From assembly GCA_026874595.1 (NCBI GenBank), contig CM049307.1, positions 19,075,079 through 19,139,078 on the forward strand: DNA of 64,000 nucleotides, in the 5' to 3' direction. The position numbers were made by a program, and so were the translations under genes. Below the pieces are notes generated by a model, which was given only the letters and a program-made list of their open reading frames with translations, was not told the DNA's origin and made no database searches. The DNA is from Sipunculus nudus (lineage: Eukaryota > Annelida > Sipuncula > Golfingiida > Sipunculidae). Below are positions 1-14,100 of the stretch, piece by piece. Each line of letters opens with the position of its first letter. Position 1 is the stretch's first letter.

Positions 1-144
1 GACCTTTAGAAATAAGAATGTTCTTCAACTGTACGGTATGTATAGGTGTAAGAATAGAAAAATGCTTTTATGTTTTTATTTCTTGTCATGTTCTATATGA
101 GCCTACTCGAATGATGTCAAGCGCTGTATTCTTTGTTCTCACAG

Positions 145-463
145 GGCTGTGAACGACCGCAGCATCCTGCACTCAGAGAAACAGGGACCACGGGTGAATG
201 CAATCATGTTTTGTTTACTTGGGATCCCCCATTAACCAAGAGGATTCGCATCTCCAAGGAAGCTCATTTTAATCGAATAGCGAGGACTTAATTGGCGCAC
301 TGTCTGCGAAGCTAGTGGCGGTGAAACAATATCCCGTGGACATTAATATACGTTAGATGCCAGAGCGTCCACAGGTCCGCCGATGCTGATGAACGCATGA
401 GAGTTGCCTCTAACAGAATTGATAAAAAAACTGAAAAGTGAAATTTTTGCGCAGAAATTTAAA
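145..463 (+). other. Putative 5' UTR part of receptor A exon 1
   Basis: A pyrimidine-rich tract ending in ACAG at 141-144 is a plausible splice acceptor. The exon would then run from 145 through the ATG at 464, with upstream non-coding exons outside the window. This is inference; no transcript evidence is available. Confidence 0.35.
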
Positions 464-812
464 ATGGGTTCTGTTGTGCGCTCACCTGAGTATGCCATCG
501 CTACTGTGGAGTCTGAAACTGCCACAAAGAACATGTCAGACTGGCTGCAAAATGTCACTAAACCAGTCAACACTGCCGGTAGCACAGGGCTTGCTCTTGG
601 GGGCCCTCCACACATGGTTGTCATATTATGTTTGGCCTACACGACAGTGTTTATACTGGCAGTTGTTAACAATTCTCTAGTTGTTACGGTTATCTATCGA
701 AATCAACAGATGAGGAACGTTACTAACTACTTCATCGCTAACCTGGCTATAGCCGACATCACTGTCAGCTTCCTGGTTCTACCCATCACCCTCATGTCCA
801 ATGTATTCAAAG
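464..812 (+). CDS. Receptor A coding exon 1 (N-terminus, TM1, TM2)
   Basis: Starts at ATG 464 and ends AAG|GTAAGA, leaving one base of a split codon (phase 1). Encodes the glycosylated N-terminus, TM1 and TM2 up to FKD. The frame stays open into the intron only to 913. Confidence 0.92.
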
Positions 813-3800
813 GTAAGATTTTTTTACTATTGCAGGTCAGAATAGATGACTGTGTATTTTGGCAAGTATCTATAAGCTTTACATTAAAAACTGTGTTTGA
901 TAATTTTTGTTAGGCAAATTGTATTAAGCAATTGTACTTAGTAAAGGAAAAGCATTAAATATTTATGAAATAGCTTTGACAAAATAATATTTACCAGGCA
1001 ACTGTAAGTTCAATATATCTTTTCATGACCAATTAGGTAATGGACATTCACATTTAGACAGTATGAGGTTAGTGACCAGGACCGAAAAGCTATTAATTAC
1101 ATATGCGATGTTATCCAGTCACTTGATCCATATAATTACATGGTACACTTTGGTATACGGGAGAATCACATTGTATATCACATATGCATGTTACTGCATA
1201 TAATAACATAGTTGTTGTCACTATAATGCTATCCAGGGAAGGGTTATAACATCTCAGAGCTTCCCTGTGCGGGTCGTTGACCTGTGATGCAGCTGTTCTG
1301 ATTACTCTTAATATTAATTCATAAAAACCTAGTGACTCACCAATAGACCTCCATCATTAGTCCTTAATTAACTCATGTTTTGGCGACGCCAGGATTCGTG
1401 ATCCATGGAATTATTATTTATACGCATTTGATAAAGTTTACAGACTGCAAGAAAAGTATGTCGCAAGGAAGTCTTAATTCAGAAGTTTTAATTATAACAA
1501 CTTACCGATTTTATATTGTTTTCGTGATTCATCCTTATTCAATAGACTACATGTCAAAACCGGCCATAGTACGCTCTGAGGAATGGGTAAAATGTCTTGT
1601 ATGGATTTATAATATTGAACATCTGATACAGAAACACAAAAAAATACCATCTATGTCATAAACTTATTACCTTTACAGTGCAAACTACACACATGGTCGT
1701 ATCCTGTAAAAAGTACCGCTTGGAGCTTTAGGTTAGAATGCAGAGATCGAGTTATAAAAATAATAACATTCATGCGTTCGACAGAAAAAAACACATTACG
1801 TTGCGTGACTTGTGCGTGACTACAGGGTATTATTTCAATGCGCACTCATCATGTAGGCGACCATGGTTCGACTCGCTTTGTAATCTGCGTTTGTCTCCAA
1901 GAATACAACATTCATTTCCTGTCAGGCACTTACGAGCTCCCAGACCCCGGACTTTAGTCTCCGAGAAATGCCATTGTAATTAAATAACACAAAGTTCTAC
2001 AAAGCCAGATAAAGGAACTCATTAATATCGCTTATCCCTGGTATACTCCGTAATTAGATCTTAACAAACCTCTCTCTGGGTGACTGAAAGGTTTCCTAAT
2101 CTACTGACGTACAATTAATTAGTGTTCACGATGTGTACAAAAACACCTGAACAGGGTTTATTTACGGTATTTGAAATCTACCTTGTTACGGAACCTAATA
2201 TAAACAGATGACGTATGCGTGATGAACACAAATTTTGTAACGGAGATAAAAAACAAATCAGATTCTGCAACACTAGGCAGCGTGAAATGTCTAGGGGAAT
2301 TAATAAAGAAGTCAGTGTTTTTTGGTTAACAAATAACTATAACTTATTCTCAAAACAACCCTAACATTACAATATACTAAACCAATACAATTAAACAGTA
2401 AAACAGGGGTATAGCAACAAGTTAATACAATCACACAGAAACATAATGGTACAATACCTGGATACCAATACCGTCACCACAATAAGTCCTCTAAATGTAA
2501 ACTCTCGGAGAATGACAGTCAAGTGGAAAGTACTTGCAACAACACAGAAAGTAAACTGAAGTCAAAATGCATAAAATCCAGGAAAAAGTCCTTGAAAATG
2601 TATAATTGCCGCATTCGTCGAATCAGGTCGACACACGCCTCTACGTCCGCTGGTATCTGCTCTGCTGTCCCCTGGTTCTAAAAAAAAAACAGCCCCTTTA
2701 TATACCTTCACACCCCAAGCCGGGAATTTTCCACTTCTCGAACAGACTATAAGGACCCTACTCAACAGTAAACACGCGTTTCAGGAATTCTCCTGAAAGA
2801 CAACGCTGTGTATCTACACAAAAAAGGCTCATCACGTGACCCACGACCAGGCGTGAAAACCCAAGGCTCACATGACAACGAGAGTTCAACCAGTACGGAC
2901 TAAACATAAAATGTAACAACAACACGAGTTACACCCGTGTCACACAATAAAAGTGCACCTGTAACAATATTCCATGTGATTGTACTTTAAACATTGACAC
3001 TGGAATAATTGAGCTTTGAAGTGGTAGTTCGACAAAACTGACCCCATTTGACGAAAGTTCATTTAGGTTTGGTTTTGGTAAGTCAAACAGAAAGGACTTA
3101 AGTATACAGCTACCCTTGACGAAAATGACTGCTAATGGGATAGGCCCAGTCATCATGGGGGGCTACACGGTGCATTATGGTATTATCATGTCAAATGTAT
3201 TTGCTTTCCAGACTGGCACTTTGGCGAATTCCTGTGCAAATCCGTGCCCTACTTGCAAGGCGTGGCGGTCAGCGCATCGGTAAACACATTAGTGGCCGTA
3301 GCGGTTGAGAGGTAAGATAATGGAGGGTCATGACGGGCTGCCATGGTCAGGGCCTTATTCATATCAACCTTAACATCGAATAAGAAAATATTTTATCATA
3401 TCTCTGACTGCTTTTTTTAATATGACTTTATTCATATTACACATCTAATTGTGCTTCCTTTGATTTGGCAAGATGAAGTAACCGCTGACTAGACAGTTTT
3501 TTTGTGTGTTTGTAGAAATCTACAGAACATCTGATTAGTCAGTTTTTTTTAGTGCAAAATGCAAGAGAACCTTTGGTTGGTCCGTTTCTTGTAGGCATTA
3601 TGCAATATGTGCCAAATTGGTGCAAGTTATAAAACTGATACAAATCTATATAATGTTGCTTATTTAATCAGAATTCCAACCTTGGACACTCAAGCTTATA
3701 ATTTTAGTTTATCAAGCTGGCAACTAGGCTGTGCACACTAAAGTTGATTATACATTTAAACATTTTCTTGTCACACATGTATGGTATTTCCTTCAAGACG

Positions 3801-6800
3801 CAGGTATGAAAGGACTGATTATAACCCATATAATCCACGACATAACAATCGGAACATCGTAATTATACGGGTTAAATAATAATATAGTTTACATACGATG
3901 GTTGAATTTCAGTACATGGATGAATTGCATGGATTGATGATAATGTTGACAATTAAGGCTTCTCATATTTCTTCTACCAGTCATTATCCTATAACGCCTT
4001 CTCTCGCAGTTTTTACAGGAGACCGCTTCCCATTTATAAACAAAGCCTATTTCATTTGTTAAAGAATGGCCTTATTTATTTGCTTTGTCTACGTGTGTGA
4101 TGCATGGTCCCTGTCCCTTGCTTGTTCAGTGTGGCGTTGGCATATATCAGGAATGAATAGGTTCAGGTAACCGTTTTTATATCTGCTCAAAAGTTTTCGA
4201 CCCAGCAGCAGCTGATTAAATCCCTTGTTCTGCAGCTCTTCATTATTTCATGGTGTCTAAGAAATGGAATCATCTGCATCATGCTTATATAATACACCTC
4301 CTAAAGGGCACAGAGAGGAAATTACCCGTTCCTCCTCTGATATTAGGTCGCCACAAAATAATTACATAAACATGCATGATGAACCTTCCATGTCTGCTCT
4401 CAGCGGTTTTTTTTATTCTACACGTTATGCAGCTTCCTTCGCATTTTTTTGCGTGAGCCAAACCCACGCGCTTTTTTTCCTTTATGAGAAAAAGAAATAT
4501 ATTGTTCCAATGTTCTATAGCATGCTCTTTCGCATATTTTTTCTGTGGGCTGTTGACCTGAAGTCTCAGGTATTGTGGCTTAGTATATGGTATTGTACAA
4601 GTCTGAAATTGATTTTCAAGGAAGTTCGTCCAAAAACCGAATGACATCTCAGTTCAGTGCGTAATAACGCACGGTTAAGTAATAACAAAATAAGTTTTCA
4701 TTAGGACAGTTACCTTACTTTTGCTAATAATTAATATATATGTGGTTGGTATTTTTTCAAGTCAGAGCCATGTCTAGTTTCTCTCCGGCATTTTCATTTC
4801 CATGTTATTTTTCTGTCAGTACTGAGACATGTTTAATATATCAGCGACGCTCAATAACCGGTCTGGCTGTAAATTAGTATAGGGAATAAATAAACTCACG
4901 TTTATCCGCATGAGAGAATATGGTAGTCGTACATAATCTGCGGTGGGGGATGAATCATCTGAGCCTTAATCTGTGCGCCATGATTCAGTATTTCTCGTCT
5001 ACATCATTAAAAGTAAAATTATTTTCCTCCCACATATATTTTCGCGAAGACATATATTTTGTTACATTTTATGTAAAAGGACTGTTGCATTGGCAGTTCT
5101 AATTTTAACATTCAGACAGAAAAGAATCGAGTACAGCGTTATCTATCCTCGAGACATATTTTCAAGCAGAGTAAACTACATTTTTTTCTATCACCGGGAG
5201 TTGTGCTCGCCATGAAAGTAGCCCCGCTTAACCATCTACTACCAAGATGTGTACATGTGTTAGTCAGGAAAGTGGCCCCGTTCATCGTTCTAATTCCGAG
5301 AGATATGTCTGGCAGGAAAATGGCTCCTTTCAATCTTCTACTAGCGAGAGATGTGTCAGGCAGGAAAGTGGCTCCGTTCATTCCTCTACTAGCGAGAGAT
5401 GTGTCAGGCAGGAAAGTGGTTCCGTTCATTCCTCTACTAGCGAGAGATGTGCCAGGCAGGAAAGTGGTTCCGTTCATTCCTCTACTAGCGAGAGATGTGT
5501 CAGTCAGGGAAGTGGCTCCGTTCAATCCTCTACTACCGAAGATGTGTCAGTCAGGGAAGTGGCTCCGTTCGTTCCTATACCACATAGGTATATCAGCCAG
5601 GAAAGTGGTTCCGTTCATTCCTCTACTAGCGAGAGGTGTGTCAGGCAGGAAAGTGGTTCCGTTCATTCCTCTACTCACGAGAGATGTGTCAGGCAGGAAA
5701 GTGGTTCCCTTCATTCCTCTACTCACGAGAGATGTGTCAGGCAGGAAAGTGGTTCCCTTCATTCCTCTACTCACGAGAGATGTGTCAGGCAGGAAAGTGG
5801 TTCCGTTCATTCCTCTACTCACGAGAGATGTGTCAGGCAGGAAAGTGGTTCCGTTCATTCCTCTACTAGCGAGAGATGTGTCAGGCAGGAAAGTGGTTCC
5901 GTTCATTCCTCTACTAGCGAGAGATGTGTCAGGCAGGAAAGTGGTTCCGTTCATTCCTCTACTCACGAGAGATGTGTCAGGCAGGAAAGTGGTTCCGTTC
6001 ATTCCTCTACTAGCGAGAGATGTGTCAGGCAGGAAAGTGGTTCCCTTCATTCCTCTACTCACGAGAGATGTGTCAGGCAGGAAAGTGGTTCCGTTCATTC
6101 CTCTACTCACGAGAGATGTGTCAGGCAGGAAAGTGGTTCCGTTCATTCCTCTACTCACGAGAGATGTGTCAGGCAGAAAAGTGGTTCCGTTCATTCCTCT
6201 ACTAGCGAGAGATGTGTCAGTCAGGGAAGTGGCTCCGTTCAATCCTCTACTACCGAAGATGTGTCAGTCAGGGAAGTGGCTCCGTTCGTTCCTATACCAC
6301 ATTGGTATATCAGCCAGGAAAGTGAATCCGTTCATTCCTCTACCACAGAGGTATATCAGGCAGGAAAGTGGTTCCATTCATTCCTCTACTACCGAGAGAT
6401 GTGTCAGTCAGGAAAGTGGTTCCGTTCATTCCTCTACTACCGAGAGATGTGTCAGGAAGGGGAGTGGCTCCGTGCAATCCTCTACTTCCGAGAGATGTGT
6501 CAGGCAGGAAAGTGGCTCCGTGCAATCCTCTACTTCCGAGAGATGTGTCAGGCAGGAAAGTGGCTCCGTGCAATCCTCTACTAGCGAGAGATGTGTCAGT
6601 CAGGAAAGTGGTTCCGTTCATTCCTCTACTACCGAGAGATGTGTCAGTCAGGAAAGTGGTTCCTTCATTCCTCTACTACCGAAGATGTGTCAGTCAGGAA
6701 AGCGGCTCCGTTCGTTCCTCTAACACATAGGTATATCAGCCAGGAAAGTAGCTCCGTTCATTCTTCTAATACTAAGAGATATGTCGGCAGGGAAAGTGGC

Positions 6801-7691
6801 TTAATTTTTTTCCAGGACATTGGCTCCGTTCATTCCCCTTCTATTGAGACAATATAAGTACAATATGTATTGCGATACACTTAAAGCGATACCCGACAAA
6901 AATTACCGATACGCCTCATTTTTCTTTGTGTATCCATACTGATTAAAAACAAGGATACACTGTTTCGCAAACAACTTTAAGATATACCATGATATTAGTC
7001 TATCATCGGACATACGGGTCGGCTTGCCAAGGATTGACCAAGAATTGTCGATCATACCACAATGCCGGATCTTATGCGAGTCTTAAAAGGTCCAAATAAG
7101 AAATAAAAAGCAGTTTAAGCTTTATAAATTACCAAAATTATAGTTTACGTGATGGTTGTATGCCTTGTTTCTATATTTGTGGGAAGTTTTTTTTGTTTCA
7201 TCGATACGATGATACAGCAAGCATAGCATATTAGTAAATGTATCGACCTGAGGCATCGATATGTATCGATATATCGATATATTGATACAGCCGTAGAGAC
7301 TTATATGTATTATAATGGATAATTTTTTTAATATAATTAAAAATAGCTTTTTAAACACATAATCCCTGCTAGGGCGTTTTCTACCCTTCGTTTGTCTAGA
7401 AATACGCTAATTACTTAATGAATCATATCTGCATAATGTCAAGCTTTGTCATAAGACTAATTAAAGGCTAAATATTAAATTTTTAGATTTAAGTTTAAGA
7501 TTTTCACTTAGTTAGAGGAATGTTTTTATATATAAATATATTAAGAGAGGTATATAAAAACATGAAATCCAAATGGAGGAAGAAACCATTCTCCTTTAAA
7601 ACCTGATAAAGATCTGTCAACCAAGGTGTCAAACATATGTCATTCCTTTCCTTGTTACGCACAGATATCAAGCCGCCAATGTGTAGAGAAC

Positions 7692-7764
<73 letters not shown>

Positions 7765-8050
7765 AGAAGGTAGTGTTACCCTCCGATGTAAAGTGCTCTA
7801 TGGCCTACAGACTAGGCCAGAGCGGTATAACTCTGATTCAAACAACACTGTTAATTCACAACAGTCTGTTTCACGGGATGCGACCCGATCATCAGGTGAA
7901 TGTGGTATTAAATATATATATTTGGAGTGCTCATAAAAGCGACCGCCTGTATCGCTAGTGAAGCTTGCTTTTCGCCGGACATGTTCGCCACCGATATGGG
8001 TTTGAATTCCCGGTTCGGCCCAATATTCTCCCCTGAGCACAATATTTACG

Positions 8051-8119
<69 letters not shown>

Positions 8120-11100
8120 TATATATATATATATATATATGCAGTTTATTCAGTTTGTGTGGTTATTTTATTTATTGAATACATAAACCCTATCAAGACG
8201 TTACATCATGACGCGTGGACGTCCTTGTTCGCCAAATGGCTCTGCTGGCGATGTCGAAAGGAACTGTCCTCGCTGATAAATGTACTTCCGGTGTGTGATG
8301 TATTAGACGGCTTCCCATCAGCACACCCCTATGATTACTTCCATTAGTATCTGTAAACTTACGTTGTTCATATAATAATAATTGCATGAATATCCCGGCT
8401 TAGTTGTATTCATGACTGCTATTTTTCCTTCTTTGCAATGTTAACGTTTTAGCTGGACTAACTGTGATTTTGTTTATTTACTATGACGATTGTTACCGCA
8501 CTGACCAGAGTGGCAAACTAGATAATTTATAGCTAGTAACCTTTGAATGAAACCTTTTTATTCCAAGGGTAAACAGATATTACCACACCCTTACCCCAGC
8601 AGCGCTGACGCACTGTCCGTAGATGGTGAATTTAGAAATCACTACGTCAATGATGATGTCAGCATACCATTATCATTTGGATCGGGAATGCAAATGTTGA
8701 TAATTTGGTCGTATTAGTAATAGCAGTTTAATTTGATTTCGATGAAATAGGAACATATACTGCAGGCCGGCAGAAAGGCTTTCCATGATGATTCGTTTAC
8801 TAGCGCATACATATTATGTTTTTATTCCTTTCCCTTAGCTGCTCCTACATGTTTTTTCCTTTGCCTTTGCTGCTCTCACTACTCTGTATTTTATTCCTCT
8901 TTGCTGCTCTGCCATGTTGGGGTTTTATCCCTTTCCCTCTGTTACTCTGACATGTTGGATTTCTGTTCCTTTTTCATTTACTGCTCTGGCATGTTGGGTT
9001 TTATTCCATTCCCTTTGCTGCTCTGACATGTTGGGTTTTTCATCCTTTCCTTTTGCTGCTCTGACATGTTGTTTATTTATTCCTTCCCCTTTGCTACTCT
9101 GACATGTATGGTTTTTATTCCTTTCCCCTTGGTACTCTGGCATGTATGGTTTTTATTCCTTTCCCGTGCTACTATGACATGTTGGGTTTTCATTCCTTTT
9201 CCTTTGCTGCTCTAACTTTTTGTTCTTTCTTTCCTTTTGCTGCTCTGACATTCTTTGTTTTTTATTTTTATTCCTTTGCTGCTTTGACAAGCTTTTTTTA
9301 TTCCTCCAATGTGTGCTCTCGGGCATGATCTCTTTTTTTCTCTTCAACTGCTCTTTACGCACCTTTTGAAAGGAATTCGTTCTAATATCTAATTTATGAA
9401 GTTATAATCACCCAGATATTGATAATTACAACTGAAATATGCATTTTAATTTCCTTCTCACTCAAATCAGTGGTTTTCGAAATAGATTGAAGTCCTTAAC
9501 ACCTCTCTTCTCCTTTGACATGGATGGATGACACCACTTGCGTCGATTTTCGTATTCTTTGATTGAGCAAAGTCATGATATTGTTCACTAAGTATTCTGT
9601 TATTTTGGTAAGATTTCCGAAACAAAACACATTTAGGTAATCAGATAATTTTATTTTACTCATAACAAATCGTATATGTAATATTGAAAATATATAAAGA
9701 TAATCAAAAAGAAATATCGGAAAAAGGACATATTTTAAATAAGATATTTACGGAAATTCGAATTCTTTAAACACATGAAAATAAATAAAAGTTCAGGGGT
9801 CAAATAAATAAATACACATCAATCTGCTACTAATCAAATTCAAATAAAAATTCACAAAAAGTTTGATAGAAATACACTTTCACTTGAATTATACAATCCA
9901 TCGGTTTTTATTGCAGAAATACGTCTCTGCTGATGGATATACAAGATATTACCCTGTCACAACGATTGCCTTAATAAAGAAAAACATTTTCTTAATCTTT
10001 CTTAATATCTTATATCTTTTTCCCAGTTACCATACCTAATTGTATTTTCTCCTAGAATCAGCTAGAATAGAGCCCTCAAAACGGAATAAAGATGTTGTAC
10101 TGTTGCACATCCTTCCATTCGTAAACGCAATTCTGAAATACCTAATCAACTGCATCTCATTTATAACGCTAGATAAGCCTCTAAAAAATAAATGACGGAT
10201 CTTTGTAAACGGGCTTGAACGGAAACAGAAGTTAATCAGAGATAGTACTATACAATTAACATTTCGTGATCCATAGCTTGATGGACTGCAGGGCCGCATC
10301 AGTTGGTCCCAAGCCATCTAGAACGCGTGTAAATCTGACAGTCCCGCACAGAGTGGTGAATAGGCTTGCTCCCTGTCTCATTTGTATAAGGATTGATCAA
10401 ATTATCGCGAATTAAAGCACTGCGGTCGGTCACGCAGAGGAAATGAATTCACTAGAAAATGTTATGCCAGTGTTTGGAACAAACAACCCTCGCCCTTAAT
10501 GTCATTGAAATAAGAAACCTAACGAGATCAAAAGATATAATAAGGCAATATGACAAACAACTAAAACCTCACCCTTCGGCCATAGGTCGTTTTTACTCCA
10601 AACGAAACTTTTCGAGTTAGGCACTTTCGATCGTCCGGGATAACTTGTCTCAAATGTCAAACACTTAAATAAAAATATGTTGCATTTTAATGAAACAACT
10701 TCTGTTTACATTTTACATGGGATTTGCTTGTAGTTGCCAACACATTTGAACGGTCTACATAAACCTCTTTACTACATTCATACCTAAGCCGAAATGACCT
10801 ATCATCACTGTTTGTGGCATTCACTTGTATCATTTGTTTTGTTTTATAAACAGACCTGTACATGATGTAATCAGCGTGTCTCCTTAAAGTCTTAATTTTT
10901 CCTCTCCTCTTTCTTTCTGGATGCAAGACTGAATTTCTAGACCACTCGGTTAGCCAGTTTGGTAAGGGAGCGAAGGCGGAAGATTAGAGTACAAAGATGG
11001 ATCACATAAGCTGAGCAAGATTTTTAAGGCAGCTGAGTCAACCTTTGCAATTTACATATACCATAGGCGGTGAGAATGAAGACGAAAAGGAAAGCTAAAC

Positions 11101-14100
11101 GTCCCCCAAATGGAACCACGGAAGGTGCATATATGTCAACGGATTTGCGTGTAATTTGAGGGCTGATTTGCAGAATCTGTGTCAGGTGGAGATGAAACAT
11201 ATTAAATAAAGAAAGGACGTATTACGTGGGAGCGGGGCCGACGAACATGGAATTTGCTATTAATCAGCTTAAGGAGGACCCCACATGTCGAATTATAATG
11301 GACATACCGCAGTAGGATGATGCCGAATAGCCATAAAATTTCGCCATAATTTTTTAAGCTTTTTTTCTTTTTCCCATTCTTTGTGCTAGACCTCCAATCT
11401 GGCTGACTATCAAAGACTGACAGAGTGACAGATACCGGTGACATATATGCACCCAATACTTGTTTACCCCGTGACATAATTTCCAAGGTCGTACACTTAA
11501 AGGTGTCTAATCAACTACCTTTTGAAAAAGAATTTATTTGATTTTGGCTTCCTCTCTGCATTTATTAATGATCTAAGGGTATTTTGGTTGTGGAAAAATT
11601 CTTAGAAGGCTTTTGTGAAGGATGTGTGAACTTGTTTATCAAGAGCATGTTTGTAAACACAGCAATGTTGACAAACGGGAAGAACATGTAACCTCAGGCG
11701 GTAGGTTGCATATATGCAGAGGTAGGAAGGTCACTTATTGCAAAAAGCCATGTGCAAAGCTCTGGCTTATCTGACTTGCTGCCAGATGCCCTTGTTTGAA
11801 TTTGTTTTGATTATTTTGGCAGGCCGGCACATATTATAAACAAGTTGATATCAACAAAACAAGCAACCTGTGTGCACTGATATCCATGTTTTCTTAACTA
11901 TTTTTTATGAAAGCTCCAAGGGATTACCTTTAGTTTATAAAGGTCAGATAGGTAATTGGGCCCCTTTAATTAGCCTTTCTCAATTATCGCTCGGTTCTGT
12001 CAATCTGGCGCTAGATGACAAAACCCCTTGAATTTTATTTAAACTGGCTATGTTCAGAATACTTCTCCCAGGTGAAAGATTCTCACCTTTTATCTTTTAT
12101 TTACCTCGATCTGAGGTAATTAAGCTTTTTAGCCTATTCACTGTTATTCCTCATTCGCGGGTACCCGAGGGGATTGTTCAGAGAAAGGGGATGGGGAGGG
12201 TGGTGGTTGCCCGAGCGCCTACTCGGCGATTGTCGACATTTAGTTTTACATATACCTGAGGATTTACCCAATGTGTTTATTCTTGCTGGTAGTGACGACA
12301 TTTTATGTGAAAATAGTGATTTTTATCCTGAAATCCAAACATATTCAGCAAATTATTTTACTGAATACGCATGATAAAGGAGAAAGTGTGTAAAGGTATA
12401 TTGTGTGTCCATGATCAAAGGGTTTTCTTCTATAATAATTATTAATAATAATTATTTATTTTATAAAGCGTAAAATCCTTGATGATACATGCTCCAAAAC
12501 GCTGTTGCATAACTAGGTTACAATCAGCAATCATTAAACATATTATTGTAAGAATATGAAATTAATGTTCAATTGATTAAAATATTACACTCAGAAGCTT
12601 ACAGTATTAAATAAGACATATAAAAGTCAAATGACTAGGCATAAAAATAATACATGAACAAATATGTTTTTAATTTACTTTAAATACTGAGAGACTGGTG
12701 GCTTCTGTATCTGGTAGGTCATTCCACAGTTTCCGGCCAACAACACTGAATGTCCAATTTTGTACTCAGGACGATATGGTAAAAGGCACGACCAAATGGA
12801 CACCGATGTTATATAACTTTACTGCGGATAAGTAGATCTGATATGTTCATATACCTTTGGAAGAATAAAAAAACTGCGAATTACCTCATACCAGCCATCA
12901 AGATAAATAGAAAGAGTAAAAAATTGTCGATACTCATGAAATGTTCCGGCGCATTGCTTTGACGTTGTAATATATGCGGGTGGTCAGTAAAATTGCATGA
13001 TACCAGCTAGATAAACCATCCATATCACAGGTAAATGAATCTAAATAAGTAAATACGTTCGCCAATTGTTTCCATTGAAACATTCTTGTTTCACGCTCGA
13101 AGATGACGGAAATTATCAAGTTCTCCGTAGTTTTATGTCGATCTAGTTTTATTTTTCTCTATGGACATTCCCCAATATCCTAATATAAGAACATTTCAAT
13201 GACAGGACCTAAATGATACGAATAATTTTTACCGTGCATTGTCGTTAATGGCTGTTGTTAGGATTCTGTATGTTTGCAAGTTGTTGCAGTTCCTGGAATG
13301 CATAAGATTTCAACCCTTTCGTCCCTTAATCACAACATCAACCCCTATCCTCAAAGGCCTCTACCAGATTCTTAGGCGGCCGAAAACCACTCTTTTGAAT
13401 TTCATGGACGGACGACGCCCCCTCCCTATTAAGCCTCGGTCACAAACGGGATACGGTCGCCGTACGGCGGGTGTTTTAGGCCATTCCGTGCGGTTGAGGT
13501 ACGGCAACCGTGCGTTTTTTAAAGGCCGCAGGGACCCGCAACGACCGTTACTGACATTAGCGCAAGCGCTTAAGTTGATGCGGCGGCCTTGCGTCAAGCC
13601 TCGGTCACAACCGGGATACGGTCGCCGTACGGCGAGTGTTTCAGTTTTTTCCGTGCGGTAGACGCACGGAAACCGTGCGTTTTTCAAAGGCCGCAGGGGC
13701 TCCGCAACGACCGTAACTGACATTAGCGCAAGCGCTTAAGTTGATGCGGCGGCCGTGCGTCAGGCAGCCACCAACAGGCTCCGTACGGGCACCGTACAGT
13801 AGACGTATGGATGTCGTAGGATGCCCGTGGGATTTTTAACGCCTACTCGGCTACCCAAGAAGACGTAAGGTGTACCTGCGGCTTTCGTAAGGGGTCTTTA
13901 CGGCTTCCGTAAGGTTAGCTTGCGGCGTCAGCAGGGTTAGCTTACTTTACCGTGCGAATGCCGTGAGAATGAGGAAGACACCTTGCTGTTCCCGCACGTC
14001 GGCCGCATAAGTATTCCTGTGGTTTCAGAAACAGAACAGTGATCTACGGTGTGCGGTGACCGCAGCGGGTTGTGACCGAGCCTTTAGATACTTATGATGG

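Noticed and set aside
404-463. Receptor A start at 404
   Set aside because: Position 404 is TTG; the first in-frame ATG is 464, with a better context.
4264-4647. 126- and 120-codon overlapping ORFs
   Set aside because: Mutually antisense, no domains, T-rich intron sequence.
5203-6723. 506-codon + strand ORF (and 445-codon and 231-codon frames) as a repetitive protein gene
   Set aside because: All are by-products of a 48-bp tandem unit without stops; both strands are open and there are no gene signals.
5213-6843. CRISPR-like array
   Set aside because: Units are contiguous with no unique spacers, in a eukaryotic intron.
8193-8387. 64-codon - strand ORF
   Set aside because: Overlaps a + strand frame in repeat-like DNA; no domain.
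13239-13723. 140- and 120-codon ORFs over the CpG element
   Set aside because: They arise from the GC-rich, stop-poor interior of the inverted-repeat element.
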